DNA of 64,000 nucleotides from Nocardioides exalbidus. GTDB lineage: Bacteria; Actinomycetota; Actinomycetes; Propionibacteriales; Nocardioidaceae. Shown here in pieces: positions 56,226-64,000 of this stretch (position 1 is the first letter of the stretch; each line of letters begins with the position of its first letter). Made by a program: the position numbers and the translations under genes. Location of the stretch: the NCBI RefSeq assembly GCF_900105585.1, contig NZ_FNRT01000002.1, positions 868,001 to 932,000 of the forward strand. The letters run 5' to 3'. The notes beneath the pieces were generated by a model. That model did no database searches. It was not told where the DNA came from and saw only the letters and a program-made list of their open reading frames with translations.

Positions 56226-56368
56226 TGCCAGTGGCCACGTGGAGCCACGCACGGAATCCGCAGCACTGGCATGATGCTGCCGACCACTCGGAGGTCCGGC
56301 GCGGACGCGGGGGTGACTGCGCCGGACCACCAGTGTCGAACCACAGGGACCGCACTCGGATGCCAGTG
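56226..56368. promoter_or_regulatory. Three TGCCAGTG half-sites in the LuxR-type/lysS divergent region
   Basis: TGCCAGTG at 56226-56233, its inverse CACTGGCA at 56264-56271, and TGCCAGTG again at 56361-56368. The first two form an inverted pair 38 bases apart (start to start). They could be sites for the LuxR-type protein encoded alongside. No other structure stands out in this 233-base gap. Confidence 0.4.
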
Positions 56369-56445
56369 GGGCGTCGGAGCCGCCGCGGGGGACGGCTCCG
56401 GCGCCGCTCTCTCCTGCCGCTGGGCCCACCGATAGCCTTGCGCGC

Positions 56446-58161
56446 ATGGCTAGAGGTGGGCAGCAGGGCGACGAAGACCGGACCCCGGTCGACTGGGTGA
56501 CGCGCGCGGCGGACGACGCCGTGCGCCACGCCGGCGAGGGCAACCTCGTGACCGTCGCGTCGGGCGCCTCGCCCAGCGGCCCGATCCACCTGGGCAACCT
56601 GCGCGAGTTCATCACGCCCCACTTCGTCGCCGAGGAGCTGCGCCGCCGCGGCGTGCCCGTGCGCCACCTGCACTCGTGGGACGACTTCGACCGGTTCCGC
56701 AAGGTCCCGGCCGGCGTCCCCGCGTCGTGGGCCGAGCACATCGGCCGCCCGCTGACCGCCGTCCCTGACCCGTGGGAGTGCCACGCCAGCTGGGCCGAGC
56801 ACTTCAAGGCCCCGCTGCAGGAGTCGCTGCGTGCGCTCGGCGTCGAGATGGAGGAGGTGTCGCAGACGCAGATGTACCAGTCCGGCACCTACCGCGACCA
56901 GGTCCTCCTCGCCGTCTCGCGCCGCGACGACATCGAGGCGGTGCTCGCCCAGCACCGCACCAAGAAGGTCGCACCCGCCGAGGACGCCTCCGACCAGGAG
57001 GCCGCCGACCTCGCGGACTCCGTCGCCAACGAGGACGACGAGCCGGCCGGTGCCTCCGCCGACGCGATCGCCCGCTTCCCCTACCGGCCCTACTGCCGCG
57101 AGTGCGGGCGCGACACCGTCACCACGACGGCCTACGACGACGCCACCACGACGCTGTCCTACACCTGCAGCTCGTGCGGCTACACCGGCACCACCGACCT
57201 GTCGACCGACACCGACGGCAAGCTCGTGTGGAAGGTCGACTGGCCGATGCGCTGGGCCTACGAGTCGGTGAACTTCGAGCCGGCCGGGCGCGACCACATG
57301 ACGCCGGGCTCGTCCTACACCGTGGGCACGGAGATCGTGAGGTCGATCTTCGACTGGAAGGCCCCCGCCCGGGTGATCTACGCGTTCGTCGGCTTCGCCG
57401 GCGTGCAGAAGATGTCGTCGTCGGCCGGGGGCGTGCCGACCGCGACCGACGCGCTGCGCGTGCTGGAGGCGCCGATGCTGCGCTGGCTCTACGTCCGCCG
57501 CGCCCCGACCCAGGCCTTCGACATCGACTTCGGTCCCGCCGTCGTCCGGCTCTACGACGAGTGGGACGCGCTCGGTCGCAAGGCGGCGGAGAAGTCCGAC
57601 GTCGCCACGCTCGCCTGGGACCGGGCCTCGACCACGGCCGCCGGGAGCCTGCCCACGCCGGCGGTGCCCGTGCCCTTCCGCACGCTGTCGTCGGTCGCCG
57701 ACGTGACCGCGGGCTCGGCCGACCTGATCTCGCGCATCATCGAGTCGTCGGGCTTCCCGCACGGCTCGGTCGCCGACCTCGAGCCACGGCTCTCGCTGGC
57801 GATGCAGTGGACCGCCGAGCACGTGCCGGCGGACGAGCGGACGACCGTCCGTTCCACCCCGGACACCGAGCGGCTCGCGTCGCTCTCGGAGGACGAGGAG
57901 CTCTGGCTGCGGATCTTCCTCGACCGCCTGCCCACCGAGGACCCCGACCTCGACGAGGTCACCTCGGTCGTCTACGGCGTGCCCAAGGTCGCCCGCGGCC
58001 TCGGCCTCGACGACGCACCGACCGAGCAGGTCAAGGCCGACCAGAAGGACTTCTTCCGGCTGCTCTACAACCTCCTCGTCTCCGCCGACCGCGGCCCCCG
58101 CCTCCCCACCTTGGTCCTCGCCCTCGGCCCGGCCAAGGTCCGCTCGCTCCTCGGCGCCTGA
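56446..58161 (+). CDS. lysS: Class I lysyl-tRNA synthetase
   Basis: Charges tRNA-Lys. 571 residues of the archaeal-type class I enzyme also found in some actinobacteria. The HIGH-equivalent PSGPIHLGNLREF lies near 43; the KMSKS-equivalent is QKMSSSAGG near 322. A Cys-rich zinc region (CRECGRD, CSSCGYTG) is inserted about 215-245. The C-terminal helical domain binds the anticodon. The gene is often called lysK or lysS. ATG start. Confidence 0.95.
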   Translation: MARGGQQGDEDRTPVDWVTRAADDAVRHAGEGNLVTVASGASPSGPIHLGNLREFITPHFVAEELRRRGVPVRHLHSWDDFDRFRKVPAGVPASWAEHIGRPLTAVPDPWECHASWAEHFKAPLQESLRALGVEMEEVSQTQMYQSGTYRDQVLLAVSRRDDIEAVLAQHRTKKVAPAEDASDQEAADLADSVANEDDEPAGASADAIARFPYRPYCRECGRDTVTTTAYDDATTTLSYTCSSCGYTGTTDLSTDTDGKLVWKVDWPMRWAYESVNFEPAGRDHMTPGSSYTVGTEIVRSIFDWKAPARVIYAFVGFAGVQKMSSSAGGVPTATDALRVLEAPMLRWLYVRRAPTQAFDIDFGPAVVRLYDEWDALGRKAAEKSDVATLAWDRASTTAAGSLPTPAVPVPFRTLSSVADVTAGSADLISRIIESSGFPHGSVADLEPRLSLAMQWTAEHVPADERTTVRSTPDTERLASLSEDEELWLRIFLDRLPTEDPDLDEVTSVVYGVPKVARGLGLDDAPTEQVKADQKDFFRLLYNLLVSADRGPRLPTLVLALGPAKVRSLLGA

Positions 58162-58168
58162 CGCACCA

Positions 58169-58240
58169 TGCAGGCAGTTCGACCGGATGCCTCCGTGCGC
58201 CCGGCGTGCCGGGAGGCGGACCGCCCTCGAACTGCCTGCA
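58169..58240. repeat. 14-bp inverted repeat with nested hairpin after lysS
   Basis: Arms TGCAGGCAGTTCGA (58169-58182) and its exact complement (58227-58240) enclose 44 bases that hold inner complementary arms CCCGGC/GCCGGG and GCCT/AGGC. It lies between lysS and the DUF3151 gene, both on the plus strand, 21 bases before the next start. Probable strong terminator or a short repeat element. Confidence 0.65.
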
Positions 58241-58261
58241 CGGTGTTGAGACACTGACGCC

Positions 58262-58678
58262 ATGACCTCGAACTTCGGCGACCTGATGGCCGGTCCCCCG
58301 CCCACGCACCTGCCCGCCGACCCTGCCGACGCCGAGCTGGCCGGCGGCGACGCGCCGGCAGCGGTCGTACGCCGTCACCCGGCGTCGCCGGCCGCGTGGG
58401 CCGCCTTGGCGCAGCAGGCGCAGGACGCGGGAGCCGACGACGTGACCGTCTACGCCTACGCGCGCGTCGGCTACCACCGCTCGCTCGACATGCTCCGCCG
58501 CAACGGGTGGAAGGGCCACGGACCCGTCCCGTGGGAGCACGAGCCCAACCGCGGATTCCTCCGCTCCCTCGCCCTGCTGGCCCTGGCCGCCCGGGCGATC
58601 GGCGAGACCGAGGAGTGGGACCGCTGCTCGACCTTCCTGCGCGACTCGAGCCCCGCCGCGGCCGACGCGTTGCTCTGA
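58262..58678 (+). CDS. DUF3151 family protein
   Basis: 138 residues. The family pattern is clear: HPASPAAWAALAQQA, VYAYARVGYHRSLDMLRRNGWKG and PWEHEPNRGFLRSLALLALAARAIGE. Helical, TPR-like, actinobacteria-specific, unknown function. Confidence 0.9.
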   Translation: MTSNFGDLMAGPPPTHLPADPADAELAGGDAPAAVVRRHPASPAAWAALAQQAQDAGADDVTVYAYARVGYHRSLDMLRRNGWKGHGPVPWEHEPNRGFLRSLALLALAARAIGETEEWDRCSTFLRDSSPAAADALL

Positions 58679-58776
58679 CCTCGGCGCGCTAACCGCTCGG
58701 CGCGCCAGCCCGACCGCTGGTCGCGCCACCCGCGGAGGTGGGTGACGGTCGTCACCGCGGGAGTAGTGTCGCGCGG

Positions 58777-59061
58777 GTGAATTCCGGGAACACACCTCCA
58801 GAGCCGCGCCCGCAGCAGGGCCCGCCACCCACCGACAAGACCAAGATGGCGCTGGCCGGCGTCCTGCTCCTCGTGCCGATCCTGGCGCTCCTGTGGGTGC
58901 CGTCCTACGCCAAGGTGGACCCGGAGCTCTTCGGCTTCCCGTTCTTCTTCTGGTACCAGTTCCTCTGGGTGTTCATCTGCTCCGCCCTGACCTACACCGC
59001 CTACCGGCTCACCCTCTCGGCGCGCGGCAAGACCACGCACAAGGTCGGTGAGGACACGTGA
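58777..59061 (+). CDS. DUF3311 small membrane protein of a symporter pair
   Basis: 94 residues with two TM segments (ALAGVLLLVPILALLWVPSY; FFFWYQFLWVFICSALTYTAY). DUF3311 proteins are small partners encoded directly before sodium:solute symporters. The stop overlaps the symporter GTG (GTGA). GTG start; likely needed for symporter assembly, by analogy with DUF485 partners. Confidence 0.9.
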   Translation: MNSGNTPPEPRPQQGPPPTDKTKMALAGVLLLVPILALLWVPSYAKVDPELFGFPFFFWYQFLWVFICSALTYTAYRLTLSARGKTTHKVGEDT

Positions 59062-60788
59062 TGCCCCAGATCACCGTCATGGCCGCCGACACCGACGGCG
59101 TCAACGGCGTCGCGCTCACCGTGCTGATCGTGCTCTTCCTGCTCGTGACCGTCGCCGGCTTCATGGCCAGCCGGTTCCGCCGGGCGGAGTCGCTGGAGTC
59201 CCTCGAGGAGTGGGGCCTGGGCGGGCGATCGTTCGGCACGTGGATCACGTGGTTCCTGCTCGGCGGCGACCTCTACACGGCCTACACCTTCGTCGCCGTG
59301 CCCGCCGCGATGTTCGCGACCGGAGCCGTGGCCGGGTTCTTCGCCGTTCCCTACACGATCATCCTCTACCCGATCATCTTCATCTTCATGGCGCGGCTCT
59401 GGTCGGTCAGCCACCGCCACGGCTACGTCACGACGGCGGACTTCGTCCGGGGCAGGTACGACGACCGGGGGCTGTCGCTGGCCGTCGCGGTCACCGGCTT
59501 CGTGGCCACCATGCCCTACATCGCCCTCCAGCTCGTCGGCATCCAGGCGGTGCTCGAGGTGGCCGGCCTCGGCGGTGGCGACAACATCGTCGCCAAGGAC
59601 GCCCCGCTGTTCATCGCGTTCGCCGTGCTGGCGGCCTACACCTACTCGAGCGGCCTGCGCGCACCTGCGGTCATCGCCTTCGTGAAGGACATCCTGATCT
59701 ACCTCGTCATCATCGTCGCGGTGATCTACCTGCCCGGCCAGGTCGGCGGGTGGGAGGCGATCTTCGGCGCCGCCAGCGACAAGATGGACGCCAACAACGC
59801 GGCCGCCGTCGAGGCCGGCCTCGCTCCGAGCTCGTCGTTCGTCCCCGGATCGGGCGCCTTCTGGGCCTACGCGACCCTGGCGCTCGGCTCGGCGATGGCG
59901 CTGTTCATGTACCCCCACTCGATCACCGCGTCGCTGTCGTCGAACTCCCGCAACACGATCCGGCGCAACGCCTCGATCCTGCCGGCGTACTCCTTCGTGC
60001 TCGGTCTGCTGGCCCTGCTCGGCTGGGTCGCCATCGCCGCGGGCACGCAGCCGATCGGGCTCGACGGCGAGCCCAACGCGCAGCTGGTGATCCCGCAGCT
60101 GTTCGAGGACATGTTCCCGGCGTGGTTCGCCGGGGTCGCCTTCGCGGCGATCGCGATCGGCGCGCTGGTGCCGGCGGCGATCATGTCGATCGCCGCGGCC
60201 AACACGTTCAGCCGCAACATCTACAAGGAGTGGCTCAAGAAGGACGCCACCCCGAAGCAGGAGGCGAAGGTCTCCAAGCTGATGTCGCTGCTGGTGAAGG
60301 CGTTCGCGCTGATCTTCGTGCTGACGCTCGACAAGCAGAACGCGATCAACTTCCAGCTGCTCGGTGGCATCTGGATCATGCAGACCTTCCCCGCCGTGGT
60401 GTTCAGCCTCTTCACGCGCTGGTTCCACCGCTACGGCCTGCTGGCCGGCTGGGCGGTCGGCATGGTCTACGGCACGGTCGAGGCCTACCAGGTGGTCAAC
60501 CCGGTCACCGGCAAGCACTTCGGCGGCTCGCTCGCGCTGATCCCGGGCATGGAGAAGATGGGCTACATCGCGGTCACCGCGTTCGTGCTCAACGTCCTGG
60601 TCGCGGTCGTGGTCACCGCCGTCTGCCGGGCCCTGAAGGTGTCCAACGGGAAGGACGAGACGATCCCGTTCGACTACTTCGCCGACGCCGACGACCCGCG
60701 CGTGCAGAAGGACCTCGGGGAGCACGGCTCCCTCGAGGAGCCCTACGGCGACGCCGACGACATCCCCGGCAACGCCCCCGCGCGCTAG
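59058..60788 (+). CDS. Sodium:solute symporter (MctC/monocarboxylate-like)
   Basis: 576 residues, about 13 TM segments. SSS landmarks: RAESLESLEEWGLGGRSFG after TM1, MARLWSVSHRHGYVTTADFVRGRYDD, TMPYIALQLVGIQAV and AFAAIAIGALVPAAIMSIAAAN with the conserved sodium-site Ser region. Resembles monocarboxylate uptake carriers; the substrate is inferred. Start GTG 59058, or ATG three bases later. Confidence 0.92.
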   Translation: MMPQITVMAADTDGVNGVALTVLIVLFLLVTVAGFMASRFRRAESLESLEEWGLGGRSFGTWITWFLLGGDLYTAYTFVAVPAAMFATGAVAGFFAVPYTIILYPIIFIFMARLWSVSHRHGYVTTADFVRGRYDDRGLSLAVAVTGFVATMPYIALQLVGIQAVLEVAGLGGGDNIVAKDAPLFIAFAVLAAYTYSSGLRAPAVIAFVKDILIYLVIIVAVIYLPGQVGGWEAIFGAASDKMDANNAAAVEAGLAPSSSFVPGSGAFWAYATLALGSAMALFMYPHSITASLSSNSRNTIRRNASILPAYSFVLGLLALLGWVAIAAGTQPIGLDGEPNAQLVIPQLFEDMFPAWFAGVAFAAIAIGALVPAAIMSIAAANTFSRNIYKEWLKKDATPKQEAKVSKLMSLLVKAFALIFVLTLDKQNAINFQLLGGIWIMQTFPAVVFSLFTRWFHRYGLLAGWAVGMVYGTVEAYQVVNPVTGKHFGGSLALIPGMEKMGYIAVTAFVLNVLVAVVVTAVCRALKVSNGKDETIPFDYFADADDPRVQKDLGEHGSLEEPYGDADDIPGNAPAR

Positions 60789-60839
60789 CGACCGACCTCC
60801 GTCAGCGGCCTGCACGTCGGCGGGTGTCTACTGGGGTCC

Positions 60840-62387
60840 GTGACCCACACCGACACCGAGGCACCCGTCGAGACCAGCCCCTGGCCCGCCCTCGTGGCGC
60901 TGTGCATCGGCTTCTTCATGATCCTGGTCGACACCACGATCGTCACCGTGGCGACGCCGGCGATCATCGAGGACCTGCAGGCCGGGGTCAACGAGGTCGT
61001 CTGGGTGACCAGCGCCTACCTGCTGGCGTACGCCGTCCCGGTGCTGATCACGGGTCGGCTCGGTGACCGCTTCGGCCCGAAGAACCTCTACCTCGTCGGC
61101 CTGACCGTGTTCACCCTCGCCTCGCTGGCGTGCGGGCTCACCACCACCATCGAGGGGCTCATCGCGGCCCGCGTCGCGCAGGGGCTCGGCGCGTCGATGA
61201 TGACGCCGCAGACGATGGCCGTGATCACGCGCATCTTCCCGATCGAGCGCCGCGGGTCCGCGATGGCGCTGTGGGGGGCGACGGCCGGTGTGGCGACGCT
61301 GGTCGGCCCGATCGCCGGCGGCGTGCTCGTCGACACGCTCGGCTGGGAGTGGATCTTCTTCGTCAACGTGCCCGTCGGGATCGTCGCGTTCGCGCTGGCC
61401 TGGCGCCTGGTGCCGCGGCTGGACACCAACGACCACCGCTTCGACTGGCTCGGCGTCGTCCTGAGCGGGGCGGGGATGTTCCTGCTGGTCTTCGGCATCC
61501 AGGAGGGCGAGCAGTACGACTGGTCCACGATCACCGGCCCGATCACGGTGTGGCGCCTGATCGTCGCGGGCGTGGTCGTCATGGCCCTCTTCGTCTGGTG
61601 GCAGGCACGCAACAAGCGCGAGCCCCTCTTGCCGCTGAGCCTCTTCGCCGACCGGAACTTCTCGGTGTCGAACCTCGCCATCACCACCGTCTCGTTCACG
61701 TTCACCGCGATGGGCTTCCCGCTCATGCTGTGGGCCCAGCTGGTGCGCGGCTACTCCCCCACCGAGTCCGGCCTGCTGCTCGCCCCGATGGCGATCACCT
61801 CGATCGTCTTCGCACCGATCGCGGGACGGCTCACCGACCGCCTGCACCCGCGGCTGCTGACCCTGGGCGGCTTCGTGGGGCTCGGCGTCGCGCTGCTCCT
61901 CATCGTCGCGGTCCTCGACCCGGAGACCCCGCTCTGGCAGCTGCTCGGCGCGTTCGCACTGATGGGCATCGGCAGCTCCTTCCTCTGGGGTCCGCTCGCC
62001 ACCACGGCCAACCGCAACCTGCCGCCCCAGCGCGCGGGCGCCGGCTCGGGCGTCTACAACGCCACCCGCCAGGTCGGCGCCGTGCTGGGGTCCGCGGCGA
62101 TCGCGGTGCTGATCGACGCGCGGCTCGCGGCCAACGGGCTGACGTTCTCGCCGTCCGAGGGCTCCGCATCGGGCGGCACGCTCCCCGCCCAGGTCGCCGG
62201 GCCGTTCACCGACGCGATGGCGCAGTCGCTGCTGCTCCTGCCGGTGGTCCTGGTGCTCGGGCTGGTCGCCGTCGTGTTCTTCGAGCGCCCGCGCCACTTC
62301 GGCGCCCGCCCCGCCGCCACGTCGGCGGAGTCCGCGGCGCCCGCAGGGTCTCCGGCGCACCGGGCCGGCGTACGTCCGGGCACGTGA
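60840..62387 (+). CDS. MFS drug exporter, DHA2 (EmrB/QacA) family
   Basis: 515 residues, 14 TM segments: FFMILVDTTIVTVATPAI (motif D1), ITGRLGDRFGPKNLYLVG (motif A) and VATLVGPIAGGVLVD (motif C). GTG start 51 bases after the symporter stop. The second DHA2 exporter in the window, not a recent duplicate of the one at 44214 judging by divergent sequence. Confidence 0.93.
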   Translation: MTHTDTEAPVETSPWPALVALCIGFFMILVDTTIVTVATPAIIEDLQAGVNEVVWVTSAYLLAYAVPVLITGRLGDRFGPKNLYLVGLTVFTLASLACGLTTTIEGLIAARVAQGLGASMMTPQTMAVITRIFPIERRGSAMALWGATAGVATLVGPIAGGVLVDTLGWEWIFFVNVPVGIVAFALAWRLVPRLDTNDHRFDWLGVVLSGAGMFLLVFGIQEGEQYDWSTITGPITVWRLIVAGVVVMALFVWWQARNKREPLLPLSLFADRNFSVSNLAITTVSFTFTAMGFPLMLWAQLVRGYSPTESGLLLAPMAITSIVFAPIAGRLTDRLHPRLLTLGGFVGLGVALLLIVAVLDPETPLWQLLGAFALMGIGSSFLWGPLATTANRNLPPQRAGAGSGVYNATRQVGAVLGSAAIAVLIDARLAANGLTFSPSEGSASGGTLPAQVAGPFTDAMAQSLLLLPVVLVLGLVAVVFFERPRHFGARPAATSAESAAPAGSPAHRAGVRPGT

Positions 62388-62397
62388 CCCGCGCGAG

Positions 62398-63120
62398 TCA
62401 CTCCCCGCGGAGGCGGTCCTCGATGGTCCCCGGCGCGTTGACCAGGTCGTAGGCCAGGCCCGTGAGCGGCACCCGGGTGTGCCGTGCGCGTGCGCGCATC
62501 AGCTCGAACGCCTCGTTGACCGAGATGCCGAGGGCACGAGCCACGGCGCCCTTCGCCTGCTCGATGACGATGCGGCTGTTGAGCGCTGCCTGGAGCTGCT
62601 CGGTGACCACCTCGGCCCGCGCGATCGCCTGCTCCTGGATGATCGCGATCGTCGCCACGTCCGCCATCGCCTGCACCGCGCGTGCCTCGTCGGCCGTGAG
62701 GAGCTCGCCGTCGCCGCCGAAGACGTTGAGTGCTCCGATCACCCGCTCACGCAGACGCATCGGGAAGGCGTGCACCGACCGCACGCCCTTGCCGACGGCG
62801 AGGGGCGCGAAGTGCGGCCACGAGGTCTCGGCCTGCACGAGGTCGGTGTTCACGACGGCGGCGCCGGAGCGGAAGCAGTCCAGGCACGGACCCTCCCCGA
62901 GGTCGAGCTGGAGCAGCTCGAGCTCGCGCGCGACGTCACCGGAGGCACTCATGTAGTGCAGGTTGCCCTGCTCGTCGGCCAGGACGAGTCCCACCGCCCC
63001 ACCCGACACGTCGGCCGCGTGCTGGGCCACGGTGTGCAGGAACTCGATGAGGTCGAACCCCGCCACCAGCGTGTCGGCGACCTCGACGAAGACATCGGCG
63101 AGCTTGTCGATCTCGATCAT
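62398..63120 (-). CDS. GAF-ANTAR regulator
   Basis: 240 residues. The GAF sensor domain (about 20-165) contains the family phrase GEGPCLDCFRSGAAVV; the ANTAR RNA-binding domain (about 180-235) reads LNSRIVIEQAKGAVARALGISVNEAFELMRARAR. ANTAR proteins act as antiterminators by binding paired hexaloop hairpins in leader RNAs. The ATG at 63120 is preferred over the GTG at 63129. In tandem with a second GAF-ANTAR gene. Confidence 0.92.
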   Translation of the reverse strand: MIEIDKLADVFVEVADTLVAGFDLIEFLHTVAQHAADVSGGAVGLVLADEQGNLHYMSASGDVARELELLQLDLGEGPCLDCFRSGAAVVNTDLVQAETSWPHFAPLAVGKGVRSVHAFPMRLRERVIGALNVFGGDGELLTADEARAVQAMADVATIAIIQEQAIARAEVVTEQLQAALNSRIVIEQAKGAVARALGISVNEAFELMRARARHTRVPLTGLAYDLVNAPGTIEDRLRGE

Positions 63121-63193
63121 GGCTCGCACCCGTTTCTTCCTGCCACTCTAGTGCTGCTCATTGCCTGACCCGAGACCACCGAACGCCATCGCG

Positions 63194-63838
63194 TCACCAG
63201 TCCTCCGGCTTGCTCGTGCCGTCGAGCACCTGCTTCGCGAGGGCGACGAGTGGCAGCCCGGCCGCGAAGGCGTGGGAGCGCATGATCACCATCGCGTCGG
63301 CGAGGCTGACGCCGAGCGCGACCACGAGGGCCCCCTGGGCCTGGTAGATCTCGGCGCGGTGGTCGACGACCTCGTCCAGACCGGCGTCCGTCAGGTCGTC
63401 GGTGCCGGTGAGGAGAACGTGGGTCGCCTCGTCGGCCAGGGCGAAGGCGGTGGCGAGGTCGTCCGGCCTCAGCATGCCGACGGTGTCGGCATGGAGGTCG
63501 ATGACGCCGAGCCCGACGGCACCGACCTGCAGCGGCATGCTGAAGACCGCGCGCACGCCTTTGTCCAGCGCCGCCTCGGCATACCCGGGCCAGCGTCCGG
63601 CGGCTGCGGCGAGGTCGCCGACCAGCACCGGTCGGCGCAGCTGGAACGCGTCGTGGCACGGGCCGACGCCCGCGACGAAGGGCAGGTCGCCGATGGACCG
63701 CGCCCGTGCGTCGGAGGCGGCGACGGGGCCGACTCCGACCGCGTCCGCGGGCGTCATCAGGTGGGTCACCGCCCCCGCGACGGGGAGTCGGTCCACCGCA
63801 CGACGGCACACATCATTCAAGGCAGATGCCAGCGACAT
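63194..63838 (-). CDS. Second GAF-ANTAR regulator
   Basis: 214 residues: GAF-like domain (about 15-145) with GVGPCHDAFQLRRPVLV, and ANTAR helix bundle VVDHRAEIYQAQGALVVALGVSLADAMVIMRSHAFAAGLPL. Sequence is well diverged from its neighbour, so this is an old pair or two separate regulators. The intergenic 73 bases have no clear promoter. RNA targets unknown. Confidence 0.85.
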   Translation of the reverse strand: MSLASALNDVCRRAVDRLPVAGAVTHLMTPADAVGVGPVAASDARARSIGDLPFVAGVGPCHDAFQLRRPVLVGDLAAAAGRWPGYAEAALDKGVRAVFSMPLQVGAVGLGVIDLHADTVGMLRPDDLATAFALADEATHVLLTGTDDLTDAGLDEVVDHRAEIYQAQGALVVALGVSLADAMVIMRSHAFAAGLPLVALAKQVLDGTSKPEDW

Positions 63839-63877
63839 CCGGCACCGCCCTCTCGTTGGAGCCCTGACACTAGACCC

Positions 63878-64000
63878 TCAGGGAGCGCGGCGGGCGAGGT
63901 GATGCGCGTGCGGGACGTACGACGCACCGGCGGGCGGTGGCAGGGCCACGTCCGGGAGGCCCGGAACGTGGCTCAGCCACCGCCCGACGGCGAGCCTCAG
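63878..64000 (-). CDS. C-terminal end of an unidentified protein (partial)
   Basis: An open minus-strand frame enters from the right edge and ends at a TGA at 63878-63880, giving about 40 residues (LRLAVGRWLSHVPGLPDV, then HAHHLARRAP). The Pro/Ala/His-rich tail matches no family I know. The other frames are less convincing, but so short a piece is weak evidence. Confidence 0.4.
   Translation of the reverse strand: MRLAVGRWLSHVPGLPDVALPPPAGASYVPHAHHLARRAP

Noticed and set aside
58680..58740. Recurring GGCGCGC and ACCGCT words before the DUF3311 gene
   Set aside because: Short, imperfect and expected by chance in sequence of this GC content; not enough to call a repeat.

Overview
The window is 64 kb of very GC-rich DNA with dense, short-spaced genes, many GTG starts and many 4-bp start/stop overlaps. 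The gene content points to an actinobacterium of the Nocardioides type (Propionibacteriales). Markers are a DUF3073 protein beside purM, a valine dehydrogenase, DUF3817 after purQ, DUF3151, a class I lysyl-tRNA synthetase, WXG/EspC-like proteins, a DUF1906 hydrolase and tandem GAF-ANTAR regulators. This assignment is inferred from gene content only. No rRNA, tRNA, CRISPR array, transposase or phage gene was seen. No stretch longer than 300 bases lacks a gene; the longest gaps (about 220-235 bases, before pstC and before lysS) are described as regulatory regions.

Layout. 1-9952 (minus): an expanded phosphate-uptake locus, pstC-pstA-pstS, then a large secreted anchored protein, a sortase-fold protein without catalytic residues, a second secreted substrate-binding-like protein, then pstB, which runs off the left edge. 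10174-12699 (plus): a propeller-like protein of unknown function and valine dehydrogenase. 12868-21072 (minus): DUF3073, purM, purF, an epimerase-like/SRPBCC pair, an M20 peptidase, a GNAT protein and a hydroxyacid dehydrogenase/sterol-carrier-like pair. 21082-26737: an esterase lipoprotein with an ArsR-type regulator, a divergent MFS exporter, then a WYL regulator divergent from a two-gene ABC exporter. The last three genes are bounded by two 78-bp near-identical direct repeats. 26844-36428: a GH18 protein, purL, a cluster of type VII secretion-like proteins, a DUF1906 cell-wall hydrolase, DUF3817, purQ and purS. 36555-43493: a DUF559-like protein, acyl-CoA ligase, purC, small enzymes, a frameshifted ECF sigma factor with its coupled membrane partner, and acylphosphatase. 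43543-54097: a lipoprotein, an MFS exporter, purB, DUF402, purD, a receptor Ser/Thr kinase with an FG-GAP ectodomain, an Asp-box secreted protein and purA. 54289-64000: diacylglycerol-kinase-like protein, LuxR-type regulator, lysS, DUF3151, DUF3311 plus sodium symporter, an MFS exporter, two GAF-ANTAR proteins and the end of an unidentified gene.

How the genes work together. Nine enzymes of de novo IMP/AMP synthesis (purM, F, L, Q, S, C, B, D, A) are scattered over about 41 kb, all on the minus strand, interrupted by unrelated genes. purS-purQ-DUF3817 and purD-DUF402 are tightly coupled. The phosphate locus carries three substrate-binding-like exported proteins for one permease, which suggests a surface-anchored, specialised uptake or sensing complex. 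The WYL/ABC unit looks like a self-contained regulated exporter cassette.
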